Source: Enterobacter cloacae complex sp. ECNIH7 (GTDB lineage: Bacteria > Pseudomonadota > Gammaproteobacteria > Enterobacterales > Enterobacteriaceae). Taken from it: 64,000 nt of DNA. The notes beneath the pieces are model-generated. The model did not search any database. It saw only the letters and a program-made list of their open reading frames with translations, and had not been told where the DNA came from. Positions 52,814 through 60,935 of the stretch are shown here, piece after piece (the stretch's first letter is position 1; each line of letters opens with the position of its first letter). The position numbers and the translations under genes are program-made. The stretch covers positions 3,286,001 to 3,350,000 of the forward strand of contig NZ_CP017990.1 in the NCBI RefSeq assembly GCF_002208095.1. The letters are read 5' to 3'.

Positions 52814-53995
52814 ATGCATAACATCCCTGCGGCTGCCTCGCAGAAGCCCTTTGATTTGACCTCAGCGGCCTTCCTGATTGTTGCCTTCTTCACGGGCATT
52901 GCCGGTGCGTTACAGACGCCGACGCTGAGCTTATTTTTGACCAATGAGGTTCATGTTCGTCCGGCGCTGGTTGGCTTCTTTTTTACCGGAAGCGCCATCA
53001 TCGGCATCCTGGTCAGTCAGTTCCTGGCGGGGCGGTCCGACAGAAAAGGCGATCGTAAAAGCCTGATCGTTTTCTGCTGCCTGCTGGGGGTTTTGGCCTG
53101 CGTTCTGTTTGCCTGGAACCGCAACTACTTCATTCTGCTTTTCGTCGGGGTATTCCTGAGCAGCTTTGGTTCGACGGCGAACCCACAGCTGTTCGCGCTT
53201 GCCCGCGAACACGCCGACCATACCGGACGTGAAGCGGTGATGTTCAGCTCTGTCCTGCGTGCACAGGTGTCGCTGGCGTGGGTGATTGGCCCGCCGCTGG
53301 CTTACGCGCTGGCGATGGGTTTTGGCTTTACGGTGATGTACCTGAGCGCGGCGGTCGCGTTTGTGGCGTGCGGCGCGCTGGTGTGGTTCTTCCTGCCGTC
53401 CATGCGCAAAGAGCCCAAAGTAGCAACGGGCGTGCTGGAAGCGCCGCGCCGTAACCGCCGCGATGCCCTGCTCCTGTTCGCGATCTGCACGCTGATGTGG
53501 GGCACCAATAGCCTCTATATCATCAATATGCCGCTGTTTATTATCAATGAACTGCACCTGTCGGAGAAGCTGGCGGGCATCATGATGGGCACCGCGGCCG
53601 GGCTTGAGATCCCGACCATGCTTATCGCAGGCTATTACGCAAAGCGCTTCGGGAAACGTTTTTTAATGCGCATCGCCGCCGTCGCCGGTCTGCTGTTCTA
53701 TCTCGGCATGCTAACGGTACATACGCATGAGCTATTGCTGGCGTTACAGCTGCTGAACGCCATCTATATTGGCATTCTCGCCGGGATAGGCATGCTCTAT
53801 TTCCAGGACCTGATGCCGGGCCAGGCAGGCTCTGCCACCACCCTTTATACTAATACCACCCGCGTGGGCTGGATTATTGCCGGCTCAATGGCCGGTGTTG
53901 TGGCCGAAATCTGGAACTATCACACGGTGTTCTGGATTGCGCTGGTGATGTGTACGCTGACGATGGGCTGTCTGGCGAAGATTAAAGACGTTTAA
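52814..53995 (+). CDS. setB: Sugar efflux transporter SetB
   Basis: This 393-residue major facilitator protein with 12 spans exports sugars such as lactose and glucose, by analogy with E. coli SetB. Conserved stretches include [33 protein letters not shown] (the MFS loop 2-3 motif), [20 protein letters not shown] and [20 protein letters not shown]. Length and start match E. coli SetB. Its last four bases overlap the stop of the convergent gene yeiW. Confidence 0.95.
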   Translation: MHNIPAAASQKPFDLTSAAFLIVAFFTGIAGALQTPTLSLFLTNEVHVRPALVGFFFTGSAIIGILVSQFLAGRSDRKGDRKSLIVFCCLLGVLACVLFAWNRNYFILLFVGVFLSSFGSTANPQLFALAREHADHTGREAVMFSSVLRAQVSLAWVIGPPLAYALAMGFGFTVMYLSAAVAFVACGALVWFFLPSMRKEPKVATGVLEAPRRNRRDALLLFAICTLMWGTNSLYIINMPLFIINELHLSEKLAGIMMGTAAGLEIPTMLIAGYYAKRFGKRFLMRIAAVAGLLFYLGMLTVHTHELLLALQLLNAIYIGILAGIGMLYFQDLMPGQAGSATTLYTNTTRVGWIIAGSMAGVVAEIWNYHTVFWIALVMCTLTMGCLAKIKDV

Positions 53996-54246
53996 GGTGC
54001 GGTGAGCGATTCAAGCTCAAGAAGGTACGTCATCGCCTGCTCGCGCGTGCTGCCACACATTTCGGCCGTGGGCTGAAGCCCGGAGCAGACCTTCGGACGC
54101 AGCGGTGAGCCAAAGATCATGCACAGGTTCGTTTCCGAGAGCTGAACGCAGCGGGTATTGGCAGGCTTGCCCTCCGGCATTCCTGGAATGGGGCTTGAAA
54201 TGGACGGTGCAGTACAGCACGCGCCACAATCGGGACGGCAATCCAT
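53992..54246 (-). CDS. yeiW: YkgJ-family cysteine-cluster protein YeiW (UPF0153)
   Basis: This is an 84-residue protein with a CxxxCxxCC motif at the N-terminus ([11 protein letters not shown]) and further Cys residues in [14 protein letters not shown] and AEMCG. It belongs to the YkgJ/UPF0153 family, which probably binds zinc or an Fe-S cluster. The function is unknown. The ATG at 54246 matches the E. coli start and length. It is divergent from efpL and overlaps the setB end by 4 bp. Confidence 0.92.
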   Translation of the reverse strand: MDCRPDCGACCTAPSISSPIPGMPEGKPANTRCVQLSETNLCMIFGSPLRPKVCSGLQPTAEMCGSTREQAMTYLLELESLTAP

Positions 54247-54410
54247 AAATGCTCTCTTTCGCTGACGATCGCCCGCGCAGTCGGGCATCGCGCGCACAGT
54301 AACACCTTTTGCGTATTGATAGCAAAAGCCACGAATTCCTCTTGCCTGAAAGGCCGCGCGCGAGTAATTTGGCGCGATATTTTTTACCTCCCGTAAACAG
54401 GATTACTGCA

Positions 54411-54983
54411 ATGCCAAGAGCGAACGAAATAAAGAAAGGTATAGTGCTGAATTACAACGGCAAACTGCTGATTGTGAAAGATATCGATATTCAGGCACCC
54501 AGCGCCCGTGGTGCAGCAACGCTGTACAAAATGCGTTTCGCCGATGTGCGTACCGGCCTGAAGGTGGAAGAGCGCTTTAAAGGTGACGATATCGTCGATA
54601 CCGTGACCCTGACCCGTCGCTACGTTGATTTCTCCTACATCGACGGCAACGAATACGTGTTCATGGATAAAGAAGATTACACCCCGTACATCTTCACCAA
54701 AGATCAGATTGAAGAAGAGCTGCTGTTCATCCCTGAAGGCGGCATGCCTGACATGCAGGTCCTGACCTGGGACGGCGTGCTGCTGGCGCTGGAGCTGCCT
54801 CAGACCGTCGATCTGGAAATCGTGGAAACCGCACCAGGTATCAAAGGCGCATCAGCAAGTGCGCGCAACAAACCGGCTACCCTGACCACCGGCCTGGTTG
54901 TGCAGGTGCCGGAATACCTCTCCGCTGGCGAGAAGATCCGCATCCATATCGAAGAAAAACGCTATATGGGCCGCGCCGACTGA
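54411..54983 (+). CDS. efpL: Elongation factor P-like protein EfpL (YeiP)
   Basis: This 190-residue EF-P paralogue relieves ribosome stalling at proline-containing and other difficult motifs. It has the three-barrel EF-P fold: KOW-like domain I (about 1-65), OB domain II (about 70-130) and C-terminal domain III (about 135-190). The tip loop reads [10 protein letters not shown] with an unmodified Arg33 where EF-P carries a modified Lys, as in E. coli EfpL. The ATG at 54411 ([11 protein letters not shown]) is the conserved start; an in-frame extension to 54309 overlaps the promoter. Confidence 0.95.
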   Translation: MPRANEIKKGIVLNYNGKLLIVKDIDIQAPSARGAATLYKMRFADVRTGLKVEERFKGDDIVDTVTLTRRYVDFSYIDGNEYVFMDKEDYTPYIFTKDQIEEELLFIPEGGMPDMQVLTWDGVLLALELPQTVDLEIVETAPGIKGASASARNKPATLTTGLVVQVPEYLSAGEKIRIHIEEKRYMGRAD

Positions 54984-54993
54984 TTGCGGCATT

Positions 54994-55023
54994 TGTCGGG
55001 TGGCGGCTTCGCCTTACCCGACC
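54994..55023 (-). repeat. REP-like palindrome, family B copy 4
   Basis: On the minus strand this reads GTCGGGTAAGGCGAAGCCGC then CACCCGACA, just after efpL. It is inverted relative to copy 5 across the terminator, a BIME-like arrangement. Confidence 0.8.
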
Positions 55024-55035
55024 AACAAAAACACA

Positions 55036-55064
55036 AAAACCGGCTTTCAGGCCGGTTTTTTTTT
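55036..55064. terminator. Bidirectional terminator between efpL and uxuA
   Basis: AAAACCGGC and GCCGGTTTT flank a six-base loop, followed by further T's. It sits between the two inverted REP copies. Confidence 0.85.
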
Positions 55065-55095
55065 GTAGGCCCGGTAAGCTTAGCGCCACCGGGCA
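55065..55095 (+). repeat. REP-like palindrome, family B copy 5
   Basis: The copy reads GTAGGCCCGGTAAGCTTAGC then GCCACCGGGC, ending just before the uxuA stop. It pairs with copy 4 in inverted orientation. Confidence 0.75.
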
Positions 55096-55102
55096 ACAGA
55101 GC

Positions 55103-56293
55103 TTACAGAAGCTCCGGATACTTCGTCATCTTCAGCGCCAGCTCGACGCCGCGCACTTCCGCCATCCCTTTAAGACGGCCAATCGCCGAATAGCCTGGGT
55201 TGGTTTTCTTACGCAGATCGTCCAGCATCTGGTGGCCGTGATCCGGACGGAACGGGATAGGACGCACATCGCCCGCCTGCTTGCGACGCGCCTCTTCCGC
55301 CAGAATAGCGTCTACCACCGCCACCATATTCACATCGCCGCCCAGGTGCGCCGCCTCGTGGAAGGTTTTTGGGTTGTCCTCGCGGCAGGTCGCGCGCAGA
55401 TGCGTGAAGTGGATACGATCGCCAAAGGTTTCAATCATCCGCACCAGATCGTTATCCGCCCGCACGCCGTAGGAGCCGGTACACATGGTGAAGCCGTTAT
55501 AGATGCTGTTTACCGTCTCTTTCAGCCACTGCATATCTTCAATTGTGGAAACAATGCGCGGCAGGCCGAGGATAGGACGCGGCGGATCGTCCGGGTGCAC
55601 GGCGAGGCGTACCCCTGCCTCTTCAGCAACCGGCACGATAGCGCGCAGGAAGTACGCCATGTTTTCACGCAGCTGCTGCTTATCAATATCGCCGTATTCC
55701 GCCAGGCGCGCGCGGAACTGATCCAGGGTATACCCCTCTTCAGCTCCCGGCAGGCCCGCAATAATATTACGGGTCAGCTTTTCGATGTCCGCGTCGCTGG
55801 CTGCATTGAACCATTCGAGCGCCTGCTGCTGCTCTTCCGCGGTGTAATCCGCTTCGGCACCGGGACGTTTCAGAATGTGCAGCTCAAACGCCGCGAAGGC
55901 GATCTGGTCGAAACGCAGCGCTTTCGAGCCGTCCGGCATCTGATATTCAAGATCGGTACGCGTCCAGTCGAGGATGGGCATGAAGTTATAGCAAACCGTA
56001 TCAATGCCGCAGGCCGCCAGGTTGCGAATGCTCTGCTGATAGTTAGCAATCCAGGTCTGGTACTCCCCGGAATGGGTTTTGATGTCTTCGTGAACCGGGA
56101 TGCTCTCTACCACAGACCAGGTTAACCCCTTCTCCGCCAGCAGCGCCTGACGCTGTTGAATTTCTTCAACCGGCCATACCTGACCGTTAGGAATATGATG
56201 CAGCGCCGTGACGACACCCGTTGCGCCAGCCTGGCGCACATCATCAAGAGAAACCGGATCGTTCGGCCCGTACCAACGCCAGGTTTGTTCCAT
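55103..56293 (-). CDS. uxuA: Mannonate dehydratase UxuA
   Basis: This enzyme dehydrates D-mannonate to 2-keto-3-deoxygluconate in glucuronate breakdown. The 396-residue TIM-barrel protein starts [21 protein letters not shown]. Metal-site motifs include [22 protein letters not shown] and [12 protein letters not shown]. In K-12 uxuA sits in the uxuAB operon far away; here it faces yeiQ, an UxuB-related dehydrogenase, across 205 bp. A UxuR/ExuR-like operator lies 15 bp before its start. Whether a second uxuA exists elsewhere in the genome cannot be seen. Confidence 0.95.
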   Translation of the reverse strand: MEQTWRWYGPNDPVSLDDVRQAGATGVVTALHHIPNGQVWPVEEIQQRQALLAEKGLTWSVVESIPVHEDIKTHSGEYQTWIANYQQSIRNLAACGIDTVCYNFMPILDWTRTDLEYQMPDGSKALRFDQIAFAAFELHILKRPGAEADYTAEEQQQALEWFNAASDADIEKLTRNIIAGLPGAEEGYTLDQFRARLAEYGDIDKQQLRENMAYFLRAIVPVAEEAGVRLAVHPDDPPRPILGLPRIVSTIEDMQWLKETVNSIYNGFTMCTGSYGVRADNDLVRMIETFGDRIHFTHLRATCREDNPKTFHEAAHLGGDVNMVAVVDAILAEEARRKQAGDVRPIPFRPDHGHQMLDDLRKKTNPGYSAIGRLKGMAEVRGVELALKMTKYPELL

Positions 56294-56307
56294 TGCCTCA
56301 CCCTCTA

Positions 56308-56325
56308 AAGTTGTTATACCAATAT
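56308..56325. promoter_or_regulatory. UxuR/ExuR-like operator
   Basis: AAGTTGTTATACCAATAT matches AAATTGGTATACCAATTT, the hexuronate regulator consensus as I recall it, at 15 of 18 positions. It lies directly upstream of uxuA. Confidence 0.6.
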
Positions 56326-56390
56326 GCGTTACTGCAATGACGACTACCATACATGTTTGCCGCCAGGGGTCAATATACCGCCTCACATTG

Positions 56391-56406
56391 ATTGATCAAA
56401 CTCACA
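56391..56406 (-). promoter_or_regulatory. Candidate CRP site between uxuA and yeiQ
   Basis: On the minus strand TGTGA-N6-TCAAT has one perfect and one partial half-site (8 of 10). It lies about 98 bp before uxuA and 93 bp before yeiQ, so it could serve either gene. Confidence 0.35.
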
Positions 56407-56498
56407 GAACGGGGATATTTACGGCTCACCAATTTTATTTGCTGTCATATAACTTTACACTGGCATTGTTAATTAATGGTTAATCAGGTGTGTATCTC

Positions 56499-57965
56499 AT
56501 GAAGACAATTGCCTCCACCGCCCTTCCTGCCCGTGTTCAGCAACCTCGCTACGATCGCGCGCAATTACGCTCACGCATCGTCCATTTTGGCTTTGGCGCG
56601 TTCCACCGTGCGCACCAGGCATTGTTAACAAATCGGGTGCTGAATGAAAAAGGCGGCGACTGGGGTATTTGTGAGATTAGCCTCTTCAGCGGCGACGTGC
56701 TGATGAGCCAGCTGCGCGCGCAGGATCACCTGTTCACCGTGCTGGAGAAAGGGGCAGAAGGCAATGAGGCGATTATCGTCGGTGCCGTCCATGAATGCCT
56801 GAACGCAAAGCTGGACTCTCTGCCCGCCATTATTGAGAAATTTTGCGAACCTCAGGTTGCGATTGTGTCGCTCACCATCACGGAGAAAGGCTATTGCATC
56901 GATCCCGCGACCGGGAAACTCGATCTGCACAACGCCCGGATAATCCACGATCTTGAGAATCCCTCAGAGCCACATTCCGCCCCCGGGATCCTGGTCGAAG
57001 CGCTCCACCGCCGCCGCGAGCGCGGCTTGCCTGCGTTTACCGTGCTCTCCTGCGACAATATCCCTGATAACGGGCACGTGGTGAAAAACGCGGTGCTGGG
57101 CATGGCGCAAAAGCGTTCTGCAGCGCTGTCTGAATGGATTGACAGCCACGTGAGCTTCCCGGGAACGATGGTCGACAGAATTGTTCCCGCCGCGACGGAC
57201 GCTTCACTGGCGGAAATCACCGATGCGCTCGGCGTTGAAGATCCGTGCGCCATCAGCTGTGAACCATTTATTCAGTGGGTGGTGGAAGATAATTTTGTCG
57301 CCGGCCGTCCGGAGTGGGAAGTAGCGGGCGTTCAGATGGTGCAGGATGTTCTGCCCTGGGAGCAGATGAAATTGCGCATGCTCAACGGCAGCCACTCTTT
57401 CCTGGCGTATCTGGGGTACCTCGCGGGCTACGCCCATATTAATGAATGCATGGAGGACGCTGCGTTCCGCGAAGCCGCCCGTCGGCTGATGCTGGACGAA
57501 CAGGCGCCGACGTTACGCATTAAGGATGTCGACCTCACCGCCTACGCAGATAGCCTGCTGGAGCGCTTTGCCAACCCGGCACTCCAGCATCGGACCTGGC
57601 AAATCGCGATGGACGGTAGCCAGAAGCTTCCGCAAAGAATGCTGGACGGGATCCGCGTTCATCTTGAGCGAAAAACACCGTGGTCGCTGCTGGCCCTGGG
57701 CGTGGCCGGCTGGATACGCTACGTCAGCGGTACCGACGACCATGGCAACGCGATTGACGTTCGCGATCCCCTCAGCGATAAAATCCGCGCCATCGTTGAC
57801 GCCAGCAGCGATACCGACCGCGTTAACGCGCTGCTGGGGCTCAGCGAGGTCTTTGGTCACGATCTCGCACAAAACAGCGTCTTTGTGGAGGCTGTCAGCC
57901 AGGCATACCAGCGCATCACCCGCCACGGCGCGCGTCAGGCTGTTATCGAAACGTTAAATGTTTAA
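56499..57965 (+). CDS. yeiQ: Mannitol dehydrogenase-family oxidoreductase YeiQ (UxuB-like)
   Basis: This is a 488-residue NAD(P)-dependent polyol/uronate dehydrogenase of the mannitol dehydrogenase family, the same length as E. coli YeiQ. The N-terminal Rossmann domain contains RIVHFGFGAFHRAHQAL. The C-terminal domain carries the catalytic Lys/Asn region MKLRMLNGSHSFLAYLGYL. Its close relative UxuB reduces fructuronate to mannonate. Divergent uxuA next door, with a hexuronate-type operator, suggests that activity here too; it is inference. The ATG at 56499 is preferred to GTG at 56490. Confidence 0.92.
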   Translation: MKTIASTALPARVQQPRYDRAQLRSRIVHFGFGAFHRAHQALLTNRVLNEKGGDWGICEISLFSGDVLMSQLRAQDHLFTVLEKGAEGNEAIIVGAVHECLNAKLDSLPAIIEKFCEPQVAIVSLTITEKGYCIDPATGKLDLHNARIIHDLENPSEPHSAPGILVEALHRRRERGLPAFTVLSCDNIPDNGHVVKNAVLGMAQKRSAALSEWIDSHVSFPGTMVDRIVPAATDASLAEITDALGVEDPCAISCEPFIQWVVEDNFVAGRPEWEVAGVQMVQDVLPWEQMKLRMLNGSHSFLAYLGYLAGYAHINECMEDAAFREAARRLMLDEQAPTLRIKDVDLTAYADSLLERFANPALQHRTWQIAMDGSQKLPQRMLDGIRVHLERKTPWSLLALGVAGWIRYVSGTDDHGNAIDVRDPLSDKIRAIVDASSDTDRVNALLGLSEVFGHDLAQNSVFVEAVSQAYQRITRHGARQAVIETLNV

Positions 57966-58089
57966 CGATTATTGCGCTTAACGCGAACGGATGAGATCTC
58001 CGTTCGCCCTTCCCCTTCTCACCGGTCACGTTTTTCGCCAGGATAGAGAGAATAGTGTTATAGCATCACCATTCTCATCTGGAGCGCAT

Positions 58090-59076
58090 GTGACCAAAAC
58101 CAACCTCATCACCGGTTTTCTCGGCAGCGGTAAAACCACCTCAATTCTCCACCTGCTGGCAAATAAAGATCCGGCCGAGAAATGGGCCGTGCTGGTCAAT
58201 GAATTTGGCGAGGTGGGCATTGACGGCGCGTTGCTGTCATCCAGCGGCGCGATGATTAAAGAGATCCCCGGCGGATGCATGTGCTGCGTCAATGGCCTGC
58301 CGATGCAGGTCGGGCTTAATACCCTGCTGCGTCAGGGCAAACCTGACCGCCTGCTGATTGAACCCACCGGGCTGGGTCACCCCAAGCAGATCCTCGATTT
58401 ACTGACCGCCCCGGTTTACGAGCCGTGGATCGATCTGCGCGCCACCCTGTGCCTGCTCGATCCGCGTCAGCTTCTGGATGACAAGACGGTGGCCAATGAG
58501 AATTTCCGCGATCAGCTCGCCTCGGCTGACGTTATTGTCGCGAATAAAGCAGATCGCGCCACGCCTGAAAGCCAGGCCGCGCTGGACGCATGGTGGCAGC
58601 ATTTCGGCGGCAACCGCACGCGGGTGCAGGCCACACAGGGGAATATTGATAGCGCCCTGCTTGACCTTCCTCGTCTGAACCTCACCGAGCTGCCTGCCAG
58701 TGCGGCTCATTCGCACAGTCATCCGGTTAAGCAGGGTTTAGCCGCTCTCAGCCTGCCGGAACATCAGCGCTGGCGTCGTAACCTGAACAGCGGCCAGGGA
58801 TATCAGGCCTGCGGATGGATATTTGATGCTGAAACCGTTTTTGACACCATTGGGATCCTGGAGTGGGCCCGACTTGCTCCCGTCGATCGCGTGAAAGGGA
58901 TCATGCGCACCCCAGACGGGCTGGTAAGGATCAACCGTCAGGGTGACGATTTCTTTATTGAAACGCAGAATGTAGCGCCGCCTGACAGCCGAATAGAGTT
59001 AATTAGTGCGGTTAACGCCGACTGGAATGCCCTCCAGTCCAGCCTGTTGAGGATTCGTTTAAGTTCGGGCGGCTAA
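58090..59076 (+). CDS. yeiR: COG0523 zinc-binding GTPase YeiR
   Basis: This 328-residue G3E-family P-loop GTPase belongs to the COG0523 metallochaperone group. It has Walker A TGFLGSGKTTS near residue 10, the metal-binding CxCC in GGCMCCVNG, a NKAD G4 motif, a His-rich HSHSH loop and a C-terminal CobW_C domain. E. coli YeiR binds zinc and helps growth under zinc stress. The start is GTG at 58090 inside ATGTGA, with GGAG at 58081; the overlapping ATG leads to an immediate stop. The length equals E. coli YeiR. Confidence 0.94.
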   Translation: MTKTNLITGFLGSGKTTSILHLLANKDPAEKWAVLVNEFGEVGIDGALLSSSGAMIKEIPGGCMCCVNGLPMQVGLNTLLRQGKPDRLLIEPTGLGHPKQILDLLTAPVYEPWIDLRATLCLLDPRQLLDDKTVANENFRDQLASADVIVANKADRATPESQAALDAWWQHFGGNRTRVQATQGNIDSALLDLPRLNLTELPASAAHSHSHPVKQGLAALSLPEHQRWRRNLNSGQGYQACGWIFDAETVFDTIGILEWARLAPVDRVKGIMRTPDGLVRINRQGDDFFIETQNVAPPDSRIELISAVNADWNALQSSLLRIRLSSGG

Positions 59077-59109
59077 CGTTGCCCCAGTTTTCACTCTATG
59101 CAGAACGTT

Positions 59110-59811
59110 ATGACAACTCGATTTCCCCTGATATTACTGCTTAATGTCGCCGGTCTGGCGCTTTTCTTCTCCTGGTATATCCCGGCGGATCATGGTTTCT
59201 GGTTCCCGCTGGATTCTGCCATTTTTCACTTCTTTAACCAGGAGCTGGTGAAGAGCAACGCGTTCCTGTGGCTGGTGGCAATTACCAACAATCGCGCCTT
59301 CGACGGCTTCTCGCTGCTGGCCATGGGCTGCCTGATGCTCTCTTTCTGGCTGAAAGAGGATAAAGCCGGGCGTCGGCGTATTCTCATTATCGGTCTGGTA
59401 ATGCTGCTGTTTGCCGTCGCCATTAACCAGCTGGCAACCGCGATTATTCCAGTTAAGCGCTCAAGCCCAACGCTATTCTTCACCGATATTTATCGCGTCA
59501 GCGAACTGCTGCATATTCCAACAAAAGATGCGTCGAAGGACAGCTTCCCCGGCGATCACGGTATGATGCTGCTTATTTTTTCCGCCATTATGCTTCGCTA
59601 TTTTGGCAGAAAAGCCTTTGCCATAGCCCTGATTATTTTTGTGGTTTTTGCCTTCCCGCGCGTAATGATTGGCGCTCACTGGTTTACCGATATTGCCGTC
59701 GGTTCGCTCTCCGTGGCGCTGATTGCGCTGCCGTGGTGTTTAATGACCCCACTGAGCGACAGGATAATAGCGCTGTTCGATCGCTATCTTCCCGGCAGGG
59801 CGCAACAATAA
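59110..59811 (+). CDS. lpxT: Lipid A 1-diphosphate synthase LpxT
   Basis: This 233-residue inner-membrane PAP2-family phosphotransferase adds a phosphate from undecaprenyl pyrophosphate to lipid A at position 1. Its active site faces the periplasm. The three PAP2 motifs are KRSSPTLFF, the PGDHGMML segment, and RVMIGAHWFTD. The ATG at 59110 aligns with the E. coli start; an in-frame ATG at 59098 would add four residues, and neither has a clear ribosome-binding site. It lies 33 bp after yeiR, and a perfect hairpin follows the stop. Confidence 0.92.
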   Translation: MTTRFPLILLLNVAGLALFFSWYIPADHGFWFPLDSAIFHFFNQELVKSNAFLWLVAITNNRAFDGFSLLAMGCLMLSFWLKEDKAGRRRILIIGLVMLLFAVAINQLATAIIPVKRSSPTLFFTDIYRVSELLHIPTKDASKDSFPGDHGMMLLIFSAIMLRYFGRKAFAIALIIFVVFAFPRVMIGAHWFTDIAVGSLSVALIALPWCLMTPLSDRIIALFDRYLPGRAQQ

Positions 59812-60238
59812 TTAAACAAATAACTAACCTAAATTAACGTGAGCTATCAGGGATCGACATGATCCCTGATAGCGTTCTCGCCGCGATCTTTCCCCACTGT
59901 CATATTCTCGTCATCATATTCATGATAAAAATGAATCAATTACGCGATTACGCGGCGGATCTGCCGGTATTTTGAGCATTTCCATGTTTTTACTTTCTGT
60001 ATCACATTTTCTTATAAAAAAAAGGCTTTTTTTACTCGCATTACCCCAGGCAATCGGTTAATCTCGAACTCGTTTTGCCCCATAGAGATAATTATTTCAA
60101 TGGCGAATAATTTTGTGCGCTGAGCCACAAATGTGACCAGAAAGAATTGTCTCAATGTGAACAGATAATTAGTCTCGTCACGTTTGGCATTTTTATAACG
60201 ATATTTGTCGTTAAGGACTTCAAGGGATAATAAACAAA
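59812..60238. other. 427-bp intergenic region before mepS
   Basis: A perfect 13-bp stem (GCTATCAGGGATC / GATCCCTGATAGC, 59843-59873, five-base loop) lies 31 bp after lpxT and lacks a T-run. The rest is AT-rich, with a run of eight A's near 60017. A 17-codon frame (59921-59974, MIKMNQLRDYAADLPVF) has no visible ribosome-binding site, and I do not call it. The mepS promoter and a long leader must lie here, but I cannot place them. Confidence 0.6.
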
Positions 60239-60808
60239 ATGGTCAAATCTCAACCGTTTCTGAGATATATCTTACGGGGGATCCCGGCGATAGCAGTCGC
60301 GGTACTGTTGTCTGCATGTAGTACATCTAACACCGCAAAGAATATGCATCCTGAGACGCGTGTTGTGGGAATGGAAGATTCCTCGTCACTGCAAGCCTCT
60401 CAGGATGAATTTGAAAATATGGTACGTAATCTGGACGTGAAGTCCCGCATTATGGACCAGTATGCTGACTGGAAAGGCGTGCGCTATCGTCTTGGCGGCA
60501 GCACAAAAACAGGTATTGATTGTTCCGGTTTTGTACAGCGTACGTTCCGTGAGCAGTTTGGGTTAGATCTTCCGCGTTCAACCTATGAACAGCAGGAGAT
60601 GGGCAAGTCGATTTCACGTACTAAACTGCGCACCGGTGATTTAGTCCTGTTCCGTGCCGGTTCTACAGGTCGACATGTTGGCATCTACATTGGTAATGAC
60701 CAGTTTGTACATGCCTCCACCAGTAGCGGTGTGACCATTTCCAGCATGAATGAACCGTACTGGAAGAAGCGCTACAACGAAGCACGCCGCGTACTGACCC
60801 GCAGTTAA
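60239..60808 (+). CDS. mepS: Murein DD-endopeptidase/LD-carboxypeptidase MepS (Spr)
   Basis: This outer membrane lipoprotein of the NlpC/P60 family cuts peptidoglycan cross-links so the sacculus can grow. The 189-residue protein has a lipobox (LLSAC, Cys27) and a NlpC/P60 domain with catalytic Cys95 (IDCSGFVQ), His146 (RHVGIYIG) and a third His at 158. In E. coli it is degraded by NlpI-Prc. It is monocistronic, with a strong terminator after it. Length matches E. coli. Confidence 0.97.
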   Translation: MVKSQPFLRYILRGIPAIAVAVLLSACSTSNTAKNMHPETRVVGMEDSSSLQASQDEFENMVRNLDVKSRIMDQYADWKGVRYRLGGSTKTGIDCSGFVQRTFREQFGLDLPRSTYEQQEMGKSISRTKLRTGDLVLFRAGSTGRHVGIYIGNDQFVHASTSSGVTISSMNEPYWKKRYNEARRVLTRS

Positions 60809-60853
60809 TATGACTATCGTATCGTTGGTTATCCCTTGGCTGACGATATGATG

Positions 60854-60886
60854 AAAAAAAGCACTGCTTCGGCAGTGTTTTTTTTT
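60854..60886 (+). terminator. Terminator after mepS
   Basis: AAAGCACTGC, loop TTCG and GCAGTG with nine T's give a textbook UUCG-loop terminator, 46 bp beyond the mepS stop. Confidence 0.92.
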
Positions 60887-60935
60887 GCCCGTTACACTGA
60901 ATACATCCAGCGGCATTTCAGGAATCACGACGTCT

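Noticed and set aside
59921..59974. 17-codon frame upstream of mepS
   Set aside because: No Shine-Dalgarno sequence and no reason beyond chance for its presence.
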